In this document: piece after piece, positions 1 to 8,577 of the stretch
How the letters are laid out: each line of letters starts with the position of its first letter
How positions within the stretch are numbered: position 1 is the first letter of the stretch
NCBI GenBank assembly: GCA_038533155.1
Contig: JBCAZH010000055.1
Location: 1 to 19,859 of the forward strand
Source of the DNA: CALBPI01 sp038533155
GTDB lineage: Bacteria; Pseudomonadota; Gammaproteobacteria; Steroidobacterales; Woeseiaceae
Direction: 5' to 3'
DNA: 19,859 nucleotides
Notes under the pieces: generated by a model
Database searches by the model: none
The model's input: only the letters and a program-made list of their open reading frames with translations
What the model was told of the DNA's origin: nothing
Made by a program: the position numbers and the translations under genes

Positions 1-2
1 TG

Positions 3-854
3 CGTTCACCGCATGGCTTTCTTGGCGGTTTGCTGCTTCGCGCTTCATGTCATGATGTGGCGGTCGAGCGGTTCTTCGCCGATTTTGTGCAGTGTGATGT
101 GGGGCCTTGGCGCGCACTGACTGTCAGCGATTTTCCCCTTCGACGACTGCTGACGAAGCGTCAACAAGAAGGTCTAGAAAGCAACGGCATTCGTTGGATC
201 CAAAGCGACCGAACACAACGCGCGACCATTCGCCCTTGTGAAGCACACCCGAATTGGCCGCGTGAACTCCTATCGAGTCGGACAGCGAAAACCTATGCAC
301 GCCGCGAAAAAAAGCTGGCTGCGATTGGTACGCTTGAACATCGATTAGTGTTTAGCGATGGAATCAGTGATTCCGTGATCGATAGCTTCTTGAAGCTCGA
401 GCACACTAACTTTAGGAAAGATGCTGGCACGTCGCTCATGTCGCACGATAGTCATGTACGCTTTTTTCGTGAGATGGTTGATTCGCTGCGCGCCCGCAAC
501 GGGGTGTTTTTCTCGGAGCTCGTTTCCGATGGTCGAGTCATCGCGTCTACGTGCAATCTTGTGAGCGGCACGAGTGGCTTCGCCTTCAAACTGGGCTGGG
601 ATCCCGACTTCGCGGACTACAGTCCCGGTGTCCAAAACGAGTTAGCTTTGGTTGCAGCAATGCAGGCCGAGTTGTCTCACCTCGAACATATGGACAGCGG
701 CGCTGCGCAAGGTTCATTCATGGAACGATTGTGGCCGGATCGTGATGAACTGGTGGAGGGCGTATTTACCTGCGACCGGCTAGCGCATTGGACTGCCAGA
801 GCGATTCGTAGTGTTGCGGATGTTCGCAATCGGTGGCGGCGCGGCCTGGGTTGA
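3..854 (+). CDS. BioF2/FemAB-like GNAT acetyltransferase, 5' end cut by window
   Basis: The frame is open to the left window edge (codons before position 30 read RSPHGFLGG and join smoothly), so the gene starts outside the window; the TTG at 30 is not needed as a start. About 283 residues are visible. The central part looks like the Acetyltransf_6/BioF2-like (GNAT fold) domain found in CelD/BcsL and FemAB-like proteins: a basic patch (SRTAKTYARREKKL), then a helix with FLKLEHTNFRKDAGTS, FFREMVDSL, a strand block FFSELVSDGRVIAS, then FAFKLGWDPDFADYSPG, the usual late core of this fold. Such enzymes often act in cell-envelope or exopolysaccharide assembly, but substrate and donor cannot be told here. 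The stop at 852-854 lies 39 bases before the ATG of the following hydrolase on the same strand, so the two may be cotranscribed. The family call rests on pattern recognition. Confidence 0.72.
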   Translation, partial: RSPHGFLGGLLLRASCHDVAVERFFADFVQCDVGPWRALTVSDFPLRRLLTKRQQEGLESNGIRWIQSDRTQRATIRPCEAHPNWPRELLSSRTAKTYARREKKLAAIGTLEHRLVFSDGISDSVIDSFLKLEHTNFRKDAGTSLMSHDSHVRFFREMVDSLRARNGVFFSELVSDGRVIASTCNLVSGTSGFAFKLGWDPDFADYSPGVQNELALVAAMQAELSHLEHMDSGAAQGSFMERLWPDRDELVEGVFTCDRLAHWTARAIRSVADVRNRWRRGLG

Positions 855-893
855 ACATTGCGGACAGAATTTAGACGGCGGAGACTGGCGGAC

Positions 894-1643
894 ATGAATT
901 CACGGTTATTGGTGTCACAAATTCTCACGCTCCTTTGTTTGGTTTGCATAGCGCCGTGCTCATCCGCTGAGTCAACAGAATCGGTGGCGCAGAACCTCAA
1001 CGAGTGTGTGATTCTGTTGCATGGGTTGGCGCGCACTCGACATTCTATGGCTGATGTGGGAGAGGCCCTTGAGCGCGAGGGCTACAAGATCGCGAATATC
1101 GGCTATGCCTCTCGGAAGGAACCCATTGAGGTCTTGGCCAACGATGCCATCACTCGCGGCATGGATGCGTGTCGCCAAATGAATACCAAGCGAATCCATG
1201 TCGTGACCCATTCGATGGGCGGGATTCTCTTACGCTATTACCTGAGTCAGCAAGAGATTGCTGGGCTTCAACATGTCGTTATGATGGCACCGCCGAATCA
1301 AGGCAGTGAGGTCGTCGATACCTGGAAAGACCGACCGGGATTCAAGTCACTTAATGGGCCAGCTGGTATGCAACTTGGTACTGACGAAGACAGTATTCCC
1401 TCGAAACTTGGCCCCGTTAATTTTTCACTTGGTGTGATCGCCGGCACCGCAACGGTCAATCCGATCCTGTCTCGAAGTCTGCCGGATCCCGATGATGGCA
1501 AAGTGAGTGTGGCAGCAACCAAAGTCGAAGGCATGCGGGATTTTATTGCGGTGCCGTATAGCCATACGTTCATGATGCAGTCCGACGATGTGCATGCCCA
1601 GATCGTTCATTTCCTTCGCTTCGGACGCTTCTCGGCGGAGTAA
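894..1643 (+). CDS. Secreted alpha/beta hydrolase (lipase/esterase-like)
   Basis: This 249-residue protein has an N-terminal signal sequence (about residues 1-25, hydrophobic LTLLCLVCIA, likely cut after SSA). I chose ATG 894 over the TTG at 858 because it begins the signal peptide directly and has a GGAG at 880-883, ten bases upstream. The alpha/beta-hydrolase marks are the oxyanion-hole motif HGLART (residues 43-48), the nucleophile elbow THSMGG with Ser107, an acidic residue in SLPDPDDGKV (D198, D200 or D201) and the catalytic His224 in VPYSHTF. The best general match is the PGAP1-like/EstA lipase group, so ester or lipid hydrolysis in the periplasm or outside the cell is expected; the substrate is unknown. 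It lies convergent with the Omp85-like gene, only 12 bases away, with no clear terminator between them. Confidence 0.83.
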   Translation: MNSRLLVSQILTLLCLVCIAPCSSAESTESVAQNLNECVILLHGLARTRHSMADVGEALEREGYKIANIGYASRKEPIEVLANDAITRGMDACRQMNTKRIHVVTHSMGGILLRYYLSQQEIAGLQHVVMMAPPNQGSEVVDTWKDRPGFKSLNGPAGMQLGTDEDSIPSKLGPVNFSLGVIAGTATVNPILSRSLPDPDDGKVSVAATKVEGMRDFIAVPYSHTFMMQSDDVHAQIVHFLRFGRFSAE

Positions 1644-1655
1644 GCCGCACCCCTG

Positions 1656-3293
1656 TCAGAATCCGCGTCTGCCCTGCAGCGAAATCTGCAGTCCACTGTC
1701 AATGTCGTCCCCCGACGTCACAGGGACGGCGAAATCGATGTGAAGCATACGGTTGCTGGATGCTCGGGTACTCATCAGGCGCAATCCAACACCGATATTG
1801 ACCAGATCGCGGTCTTCCGAAAAACCGGTTAGGTCATCGCCCCAGATTCTGCCCGCATCAATAAATGCGGCACCACCAACACGAAACAGACTCAGCGGGT
1901 ACCAATCCGTGATCAGCCGTTGCTCCAACGTCAGCACGGCGCGTGCGTCGCCGTTCGCAAAAGCCCGATCAAACCCGCGGAGACCCGTCAGGCCACCGAG
2001 CTGCACTGGGCGATCCAAGTCAGCCTCGTGCGAAACGGTCGACTCAACGCCGACGAACCATGACCGGCGATCGGATTGGCGTCGCACCAAGCCCGCGCGC
2101 ATCTCGAAGCGTCCGTTGCGCAGGTCGCCGCCCTCTATTCGGCCGTCTGCACCCAAGTTCCAAGTGAAAATGTATCGCGAAGGATCGCCGGAGCTGCTAG
2201 AGGCGTCGATATCAAAAAGGGCACCGTCGCGATCCGACCCAGTGCTCTTGCCAAACCAGCCAAGCGTTGCGCTGTAGCGAGTCCCCAGAAACAGGTCTTC
2301 AGTCACTGCCATCCGAGTGAGATTGGTCGCAGTGACGAATCGGTCTTCAATCGCTTCATAGCGAAAGAACGGATAGCGCAACTCACGATCCTCGGGCTGC
2401 ACAGTCAGCCGGTTCAATTGGACAACCGGATCAAACTGGTCATCCGCGATCGCAAAACCGATCATCCAACGCCGTGCCCACTGATCGACCAACCCGTCCG
2501 ATTTCCCCCACCAGACCGACGCGCGGGTCTGATCGCGACGATATTCCGCGACCTCGTCGCCGCGGCTGAACAAAGGCTCTTCCTGCTCGATGGCGGTCGC
2601 ATCGAGTCCGGCACTCCATCGACTATCGAGCGAATAAAACGGTCGGATCAGGCGAAAACGCTGAGCGTCACCGTCATCGCTGTCGCGATAGCCGACTTCG
2701 AATCGCCACCACGTACCGCGAAAATTCCGGTTGCCATAGCGCATAAGGGTCGACTCGCGATCGCCGTCGTCCTCGACGCTGAACGCGAGTTCGCCGCCTG
2801 TACCCAGAAGATTGCCTTCCTGCACACCGAGTAAAAATTCGGTTTGTCCCCCTTGCTGAGAGAATCCGAGTTGCGGAAATAGCGTCCAGTTGTCCCGAGT
2901 CTCGACCGAAACGACAATTTCGGTTTCGCTAATTGGGCGCGCATCGATCACCACGTCATAGATATAGCTATTGCGACGTAGAACGCGTTCGCTCTCTTCG
3001 ATGGCCTGTGCAGACACAGCCTCACCAGGGGCAAACAACAACTGGGCGCGGACAACGGATTCGCGGGTGATCGTATGCACGCGATTCGCTGTTCGATACA
3101 GCCATCGATCCTCATCTGGCTGCGAGGTATCGAAAATCGGCAATCGAGAAACCTGGATTTCCCGAATGATCATGCCGTCCGCCTCGTACTTCTCGAAACG
3201 GGCTTGACGCGTTTCGGCGGCGATTGCTGTTGCCGCCAGAAGCGTCCATGCGATGGCCAAGACTGCCCGCAGAGCTAGCGCGTTTGCGTTCAC
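1656..3293 (-). CDS. Omp85/BamA-TamA family outer-membrane protein
   Basis: This 545-residue protein has a signal peptide (about 1-26, ending AIA/AE), one POTRA-like region (about 42-133, ending in VVVSVETRDNWTLFP-type sequence) and a beta-barrel (about 137-545) rich in alternating aromatic residues. The barrel contains the L/VRGF signature of Omp85 proteins (GGLTGLRGF, ending at residue 441) and ends in Phe, as outer-membrane barrels do. It is much shorter than BamA (five POTRAs) and closer in size to TamA or single-POTRA relatives, so it is probably a specialised translocation or insertion pore rather than the essential BamA. The start is GTG at 3293, set by a strong GGAGAGG six bases upstream. 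It is divergent from the sensor GGDEF gene; nothing in the window identifies its client. Confidence 0.85.
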   Translation of the reverse strand: MNANALALRAVLAIAWTLLAATAIAAETRQARFEKYEADGMIIREIQVSRLPIFDTSQPDEDRWLYRTANRVHTITRESVVRAQLLFAPGEAVSAQAIEESERVLRRNSYIYDVVIDARPISETEIVVSVETRDNWTLFPQLGFSQQGGQTEFLLGVQEGNLLGTGGELAFSVEDDGDRESTLMRYGNRNFRGTWWRFEVGYRDSDDGDAQRFRLIRPFYSLDSRWSAGLDATAIEQEEPLFSRGDEVAEYRRDQTRASVWWGKSDGLVDQWARRWMIGFAIADDQFDPVVQLNRLTVQPEDRELRYPFFRYEAIEDRFVTATNLTRMAVTEDLFLGTRYSATLGWFGKSTGSDRDGALFDIDASSSSGDPSRYIFTWNLGADGRIEGGDLRNGRFEMRAGLVRRQSDRRSWFVGVESTVSHEADLDRPVQLGGLTGLRGFDRAFANGDARAVLTLEQRLITDWYPLSLFRVGGAAFIDAGRIWGDDLTGFSEDRDLVNIGVGLRLMSTRASSNRMLHIDFAVPVTSGDDIDSGLQISLQGRRGF

Positions 3294-3450
3294 CTTTGAC
3301 CTCTCCGACTCACCCTTGCCTTACGTAGAGTTAACATACTTCAGAGATTCTGACCCTCGATTTTGTCACGACTTCGCTGCGCTCGTGCGTAAAGCGTTTG
3401 TCGAAATTGTCGCTAACCCAACATCCTTAGCGACGCTTGGGCTTCGACTC
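3294..3450. promoter_or_regulatory. Divergent intergenic region, presumed promoters in both directions
   Basis: These 157 bases separate two genes read away from each other, so both promoters should lie here or just inside. I looked for sigma70-type hexamers on both strands. Single boxes occur (TTGTCA at about 3364 on the plus strand, GTGACA on the minus strand), but none has a convincing partner at 16-18 bases. I therefore assign no exact promoter. Confidence 0.35.
3300..3306 (-). promoter_or_regulatory. Ribosome binding site fixing a GTG start for the Omp85-like gene
   Basis: On the minus strand this reads GGAGAGG, six bases before the GTG at 3293. It is the best Shine-Dalgarno match in the region and no ATG is available nearby that keeps the whole signal peptide, so the rare start codon is well supported. 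Confidence 0.7.
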
Positions 3451-6435
3451 ATGCAAACAAGACTCTGCGCCGCGAGACTGGGTGCCGCCTTGGCGATAGC
3501 GTTCTGGGTCGGATCGATGTGGATTGCGCCACCTTTGCTCGCTCTCGATACGACCCTGAAGCCGACCCAGTTCATTTATCGCGATTGGACCCGCGCCGAT
3601 GGACTGCCTTCCGATGTGATCTGGAATCTCGCCTATGGGCAATCCGGCTACCTGTGGCTGGCGACAGAGGGTGGGCTTGTACGCTTCGATGGGGCGCGGT
3701 TCGAAGTATTCAACAGCGAAACGCGATCCGGGTTTCGCGTCAACGATGTTCGAGATGTCGTCGAGGATGCTGATGGCAACGCATGGGCTGCAACGTACGG
3801 TGGTGGCGTCGTGCGCGTGTCGGGCAATGAGGTTTCGCGTTTCGGTGAAGCGCACGGTCTCGATAGTGAAATCATCTATGCACTAGCCGCGGCGCGTGAT
3901 GGTGCCATTTGGGTTGGCACATCGGTCGGCGTATGCCGAAAACAGTCAGGTGAAGCGCTGTTTCGATGCTGGGGCGAGTCCGACGGATTGCCGGTCGGTC
4001 GATATCTCCGGGCTGCAGAGGCCGACGATGGCGCGGTGTGGTTCAGTGGCTTGGGCAACGGCGTCGTTCGATTTCACAAGGACGGCTTCCGAGTGTTTAG
4101 CGTGGAAGATGGTTTAGATGGGCCACAGATATTCGCGTTGGCCAATGATCCGGGGTACGGCATGTTCCTCGCCACGTACTCGGGTGCTATGTATTACGGG
4201 ACGGAGACGGGTATCGAGTCTGTCGAAGACCATGGTGTAGGCACCGGCGACGTCATCTGGGATGCGACGCGAGATCGTGCCGGTACTTTGTGGGTTGCGC
4301 TCAATACCGGCGGCGTTCGCTCCGTAGAAGATGACAGCTACCAACTGGAGCGCGGTAGCACGGCGACGGCGACGGTACTCTCGTTGGTACCCGGCGATGA
4401 CGACGATCTGTGGATTGGTACCGACGAAGGTCTACGCCATGCGCGCCGCGGGACCGCTTTGCCTTACGGTGAGCTTGAGGGAATCTCGAACGGCACCTTC
4501 GTGGTAGCCGCCGGACACGACAACGCGGTTTGGATCGGTGCAGAGAGTGATGGCTTGTTTCGAGTCGCAGCAGACGGTCGTATCGATCGATGGACCGAAG
4601 CCGAGGGGCTCCCAGCTTCTAGTGTTTCGGCTTTGGTCCAGGCGGCAGATGGCACCTTGTGGGTCGGCACATTCGGTGGCGGCCTTGCGCACCTATCACA
4701 AGCCGGCGAGATCACGGACCTCTATGACAACGAACGCGGATTAGGTAGCAACCAAATCATTTCATTGTTCGAGGATGCCGACGCAAGTCTATGGGTTGGT
4801 ACTGCGGGCGGTTTGCATCGCATCGAGAACGGTGAAATCGTGCAATCGATCACCTCGAACGATGGACTACCGACCAATCTCGTTCGCCATATTGGTAGTG
4901 ATGGGCAGGGCAATCTCTGGCTGTCGACCGAAGGTGGGCTTGCCGTGTACGACTTGCAACAAAAACAGATCGTACGGCGCCTTGCTGCCGGTTCGGGCCT
5001 GCAGAGCTCTGTGATTGTCTCCACTTACACCGACGCCTCCGGCGCTGTTTGGGTTGGGAGTCGGGTCGATGGTCTCGCCCGAATCGATGGCGATGAGCGC
5101 TTCGTGTTTACGGCAGAACACGGCATCAACCTAAGGTCGATTATGGGCATCGCCGAGGATCAGACGGGTGGACTTTGGCTGGTGGGCCGCGACGGCGCGA
5201 TGCGGGCGGACAAAGCCTCTCTCGTCGCCGTGGCGCAAGGGCGGCAGGATCGAATCGAGTCGCGAATTCTTAGCGAACAGGATGGATTGCGTTCTGTCCG
5301 CGTGCCTGGCGGTTATCAATCCCCCATCGCAGTACTCGACAGCGGCGATGTATGGCTAGCGACAGCGCGGGGTGCGGTGAAGATTGATCCGACGCGTCTC
5401 AAGGAAGTCGACACTTCGCAGCCGCTTTTGATTGAGTCGGTGGTCGTAGACGGCGTGACCTTCGGTGTAGATGAGATCGCGGAGTTGTCGCCAGATACAA
5501 AGGCACTCCAGATTCACTACAGCGTGCCGGACTTGATTGCAGCAGAGCGTTTGCGCTTCCGCTATCGCATTCGCGGTAGCGATCAGGAATGGCAGGTCGC
5601 GGGGACTCGTCGCGTCGCGTTCTTCACAGACCCGCGGCCGGGTCGCACTGTTTTCGAAGTGCAGGTCACTACCGACGGCCGGCCGTATCAGGATTCGCCA
5701 AACCGTATGGACAGCCTGGACTTCACCGTAACGCCTCGGTGGTACCAAAGGCGCGTTGTTCAATGGGCAGCATTGAGCCTCGCTTTGATTCTCGTCGGCT
5801 TGGTCTACCGCCGTCTTGTGCGTGGCTATCGAAGTCGCCAACAGACGCTCGAAGGGAAGTTGGAGGAGCGAACCGCCAATCTACAAAAGGCTCTGCATGC
5901 GGCCGACAAGGCAACGGCCAGCGATGCACTCACCGGACTTGCAAACCGAAAGACGTTCGGCCGGCATCTCGAAACCACTTGGTCCAAGGCACGCGAAAAG
6001 GATGGCGCACTAAGCTTACTCTTGTTGTCTGTCGATGATTTCGGTGACTACAACGAGTTCGCTGGCATGACCGCTGGAGACGCGCTACTGCGACAAATCG
6101 CGGATCGGTTAGCCCAACAGCTGCGACAGGGCGACTTGATCGCGCGTGTTGGGGATGCCGAGTTTGCCATCGTGTTCGAGGACTCCAACCATTCGGCACT
6201 GGTTGTGATTGCGCAACGCTTGCAAACCAGTATCGGCGCTTTGGGTATTCAGCATAAGGGTCGACCCAAAGGCAGTCATGTGACGATGAGTGCCGGATTC
6301 GCATCGGTGCGGGCGACAGCGTTGGCCGAGACGGACGCGATTGTCCGACGCGCGAATCAAGCACTGCGTCGCGCCAAAGCAGCCGGCCGCGATCAAGTGG
6401 TCGTAGACATAGCCGCGCCAGCGCTTGCCGGTTAA
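3451..6435 (+). CDS. Two-propeller (Reg_prop) Y_Y_Y sensor with degenerate GGDEF domain
   Basis: This 994-residue protein has a signal peptide or N-terminal anchor (about 1-33), then about 14 Reg_prop blades (about 45-650; typical strand LWVGTxGGL), enough for two seven-bladed propellers. A Y_Y_Y immunoglobulin-like domain follows (about 654-765), one membrane helix (about 771-788), a short coiled coil (about 793-823) and a GGDEF domain (about 824-985). This is the layout of the sensor half of hybrid two-component systems with the kinase replaced by GGDEF. The GGDEF domain is degenerate: the signature is GDAEF (901-905), and the first Asp of the DxD metal site is Ser860. The inhibitory-site RxxD (R892-Q-G-D895) is kept at the normal distance, so it more likely binds c-di-GMP than makes it. 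An open frame extends to 3253 but overlaps the opposite gene; ATG 3451 starts the signal peptide, although no good ribosome site precedes it. Confidence 0.88.
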   Translation: MQTRLCAARLGAALAIAFWVGSMWIAPPLLALDTTLKPTQFIYRDWTRADGLPSDVIWNLAYGQSGYLWLATEGGLVRFDGARFEVFNSETRSGFRVNDVRDVVEDADGNAWAATYGGGVVRVSGNEVSRFGEAHGLDSEIIYALAAARDGAIWVGTSVGVCRKQSGEALFRCWGESDGLPVGRYLRAAEADDGAVWFSGLGNGVVRFHKDGFRVFSVEDGLDGPQIFALANDPGYGMFLATYSGAMYYGTETGIESVEDHGVGTGDVIWDATRDRAGTLWVALNTGGVRSVEDDSYQLERGSTATATVLSLVPGDDDDLWIGTDEGLRHARRGTALPYGELEGISNGTFVVAAGHDNAVWIGAESDGLFRVAADGRIDRWTEAEGLPASSVSALVQAADGTLWVGTFGGGLAHLSQAGEITDLYDNERGLGSNQIISLFEDADASLWVGTAGGLHRIENGEIVQSITSNDGLPTNLVRHIGSDGQGNLWLSTEGGLAVYDLQQKQIVRRLAAGSGLQSSVIVSTYTDASGAVWVGSRVDGLARIDGDERFVFTAEHGINLRSIMGIAEDQTGGLWLVGRDGAMRADKASLVAVAQGRQDRIESRILSEQDGLRSVRVPGGYQSPIAVLDSGDVWLATARGAVKIDPTRLKEVDTSQPLLIESVVVDGVTFGVDEIAELSPDTKALQIHYSVPDLIAAERLRFRYRIRGSDQEWQVAGTRRVAFFTDPRPGRTVFEVQVTTDGRPYQDSPNRMDSLDFTVTPRWYQRRVVQWAALSLALILVGLVYRRLVRGYRSRQQTLEGKLEERTANLQKALHAADKATASDALTGLANRKTFGRHLETTWSKAREKDGALSLLLLSVDDFGDYNEFAGMTAGDALLRQIADRLAQQLRQGDLIARVGDAEFAIVFEDSNHSALVVIAQRLQTSIGALGIQHKGRPKGSHVTMSAGFASVRATALAETDAIVRRANQALRRAKAAGRDQVVVDIAAPALAG

Positions 6436-6460
6436 ACCCGATACGTCGTTCGATCGTTGC

Positions 6461-6913
6461 TTACGCTCGTGGCAAGACGATGAACGAGAGCGCGACGGCC
6501 AGCGGCAGCATCCAAAAAATGGACACAAGGATCACGCCGATGGGTCTTGCCCAGCCGCTCTCAACCAATGTTGCGTGATGCGGTTCAGTGGTCTGTTCTA
6601 GATACGGTGGCCCATAGTTGAGCCAAACCGCCAGCAATACTAGGTTCAGCAACCAAACAAAACCGCCTGGCAAATTCGATGGCGCTATGATCATCACGGC
6701 GATCAAACCCAGCGACAGCGCCGCCCCCACGATAGCCGCGAACACCAACGGCGCGCTATTGGCGCAGGCACGATAATTCATGACCAGCAGCCAAAAGCCC
6801 GCGACAGGACCACCGAGCAGCCCCGCCGTCAGAATCTGCGCGTGCGTCGCAACCGGGATAGTTTCCGGCTCATCCGTTTGTGACTCAGGGGTAGCAAACG
6901 GGTTGTCCGACAT
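6461..6913 (-). CDS. Small integral membrane protein, function unknown
   Basis: This 150-residue protein is not one I recognise. It opens with a polar cytoplasmic-looking stretch (MSDNPFATPES, acidic), followed by four likely membrane helices at about 28-46, 55-76, 82-100 and 123-147. The opening NPFATPES resembles the short NPF/NPYA leader common in uncharacterised bacterial membrane proteins of the DUF type, but that is not enough for a family call. The ATG at 6913 has GAGG four bases upstream (GAGGTGATATG), a good start. It is convergent with the GGDEF gene (25 bases apart) and lies 72 bases downstream of the peptide transporter on the same strand, so it may be carried on that transcript. 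Confidence 0.7.
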   Translation of the reverse strand: MSDNPFATPESQTDEPETIPVATHAQILTAGLLGGPVAGFWLLVMNYRACANSAPLVFAAIVGAALSLGLIAVMIIAPSNLPGGFVWLLNLVLLAVWLNYGPPYLEQTTEPHHATLVESGWARPIGVILVSIFWMLPLAVALSFIVLPRA

Positions 6914-6985
6914 ATCACCTCAGGAGTGCCGTCGCGTCTAGTGCACCAAAGCCGCGGAGTCGGCGTCCATGCGATTGACGGGCGA

Positions 6986-8494
6986 TCATTTGATGCCGCC
7001 CATCAGCGAGCGAATCGGTTTTGTGAACAACAACATGACAATTCCCGCGCCCCCGATGAACATCACGATATTCATGTACTGACCCGGATAGCCCGCCAAG
7101 TTATCAGTGTCAAAAGTGCCTGCCACCAAACCGGCAATCAAACTTCCGAATGCCGTTGCCAGGAACCACACACCCATCATTTGCCCGACGAAGCGCTTCG
7201 GCGCGAGTTTCGTAGTTGCGGATAGTCCGACAGGCGAAAGAGTCAGCTCGCCGAGGGTGTGCAGAAGGTACGTCATCATCAACCACGTCGGCAGAGCCTT
7301 ATCGCCGCCGACGACAATCATGGATGCTCCGACCATGGTGACAAAACCGAGCGCAAGAAAAATCAGTCCTATAGCGAACTTGAACGGTGTGGATGGCTCA
7401 AGGTTTCGTTTCGCGAGCCATACCCATGTTGCGGCGACGAAAGGAGCGAAGATGATGATGAACAGCGAGTTCAGCGACTGGAACAGCGACGCAGGAATCT
7501 CGATGCCGAATAGGGCGCGCTCGGTGTAGCGTTCCGCGAATAGATTCAGAGATGAACCGGCTTGCTCGAAACCGCTCCAGAATGTGGATGCAGCGAAGAA
7601 CAACACCACGATAACGATCATTCGTTTGGCCTCGACGGAATCGAGTTGACCGAACGCGAAGATGTAGAAGAAATATACGAGCGCGATAACCAATATGACG
7701 ACGCCGAGAATTTTCGCCATTTGCAGCGCGTCGATTGTGTAAACACCGAACAGTGCGCCGAGAACCGCCAATGTGAAAAACCCAAGGCCAATGCCAACGC
7801 CAACAAACCCACGAGTAATTTTCGCCGCATCGTCCGGTTTCGTCCGATCCAGCGTTGGGAACCGTCCGGCATCCCCGAGATGCCGCAGCGTCATCCGGTA
7901 TTGGATGAGGCCGAGGAACATGCCGACGCCGGCGGCGGCAAAACCGTAATGCCAACCAAATGCATCGCTTTCACCGAGCCATCCGCAGACGATGGGTCCG
8001 AGGAACCCGCCAAGGTTGATGCCCATGTAGAAAATGGTGAAGCCAGCGTCCCTGCGTGAGTCCTCCGGCGTGTACAACTCGCCAACGATCGCGCTGATAT
8101 TAGGTTTCAGTAAGCCTGTGCCGAGCACCACCAGCACCAATCCTAGAAAGAACGCCTGTGTGCTGGGTATCGCCAACACAAAATGCCCGATCATGATGAC
8201 GATGCCGCCATACCAGACGGCCTTCTGTGCGCCAACCAACCGGTCTGCGATCCACCCGCCAGGCAAAGAGAACAGATAAACCGAAGACAGGTAGATGCCG
8301 TAAATCGCTGTGGCGGTGGCGTCAGTAAACGCGAGCCCGCCGTTCGCAATCTGGCTGGTCATAAACAATACAAGCAGCGCCCGCATGCCGTAGAAGCTGA
8401 ATCGCTCCCACATTTCGGTGAAGAACAAAGTGGCGAGCCCACGTGGGTGCCCACCGATAGACGCCTGCGGCGTCGACGCAGCGGTCGCTGACAT
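6986..8494 (-). CDS. POT/PTR2-family peptide:proton symporter
   Basis: This 502-residue inner-membrane protein of the major facilitator superfamily should import di- and tripeptides with protons. The POT signature ExxERFxxYG is intact (E27-MW-E30-R31-F32-SFYG), as are the PTR2 motifs GGWIADRLVG and FYMGINLGGFLG. Length and about 12-14 hydrophobic helices fit bacterial DtpA/DtpD or PepT proteins. The ATG at 8494 is preceded by GGAGGGGG about 8-10 bases upstream on the minus strand. It lies 83 bases downstream of tatC in the same direction; that gap holds a TAGAAT box that could be a -10, but no matching -35, so it could be either read from the tat operon or have its own promoter. The family call is firm; substrate details are inference. 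Confidence 0.93.
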   Translation of the reverse strand: MSATAASTPQASIGGHPRGLATLFFTEMWERFSFYGMRALLVLFMTSQIANGGLAFTDATATAIYGIYLSSVYLFSLPGGWIADRLVGAQKAVWYGGIVIMIGHFVLAIPSTQAFFLGLVLVVLGTGLLKPNISAIVGELYTPEDSRRDAGFTIFYMGINLGGFLGPIVCGWLGESDAFGWHYGFAAAGVGMFLGLIQYRMTLRHLGDAGRFPTLDRTKPDDAAKITRGFVGVGIGLGFFTLAVLGALFGVYTIDALQMAKILGVVILVIALVYFFYIFAFGQLDSVEAKRMIVIVVLFFAASTFWSGFEQAGSSLNLFAERYTERALFGIEIPASLFQSLNSLFIIIFAPFVAATWVWLAKRNLEPSTPFKFAIGLIFLALGFVTMVGASMIVVGGDKALPTWLMMTYLLHTLGELTLSPVGLSATTKLAPKRFVGQMMGVWFLATAFGSLIAGLVAGTFDTDNLAGYPGQYMNIVMFIGGAGIVMLLFTKPIRSLMGGIK

Positions 8495-8577
8495 AACTGT
8501 TAACCCCCTCCAGGATTTTCCCGGATTCTACCAGTGCGATGCGGTTTTCGGGGGAAGCATGCGCGGAATGCGCGATT

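Noticed and set aside
2076..2834. A 252-codon open frame on the plus strand inside the Omp85-like gene
   Set aside because: It lies wholly opposite a gene with clear signal peptide, POTRA, LRGF motif and C-terminal Phe. Its product is low-complexity and shows no domain; it is a shadow of GC-rich coding sequence.
3253..3450. A longer start for the sensor GGDEF protein
   Set aside because: The extra 66 residues would overlap the divergent gene's start and precede a good signal peptide; no family similarity is visible in them.
7398..7955. A 185-codon frame overlapping the POT transporter on the same strand in another phase
   Set aside because: The product is Arg-rich nonsense typical of a shifted frame, whereas the transporter frame holds all POT signatures.
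8532..8577. GCGC-rich dyad and TAGAAT box between tatC and the peptide transporter
   Set aside because: The dyad has a four-pair stem without T-run, and the TAGAAT box has no -35 partner at 16-18 bases; not enough to call a terminator or promoter.
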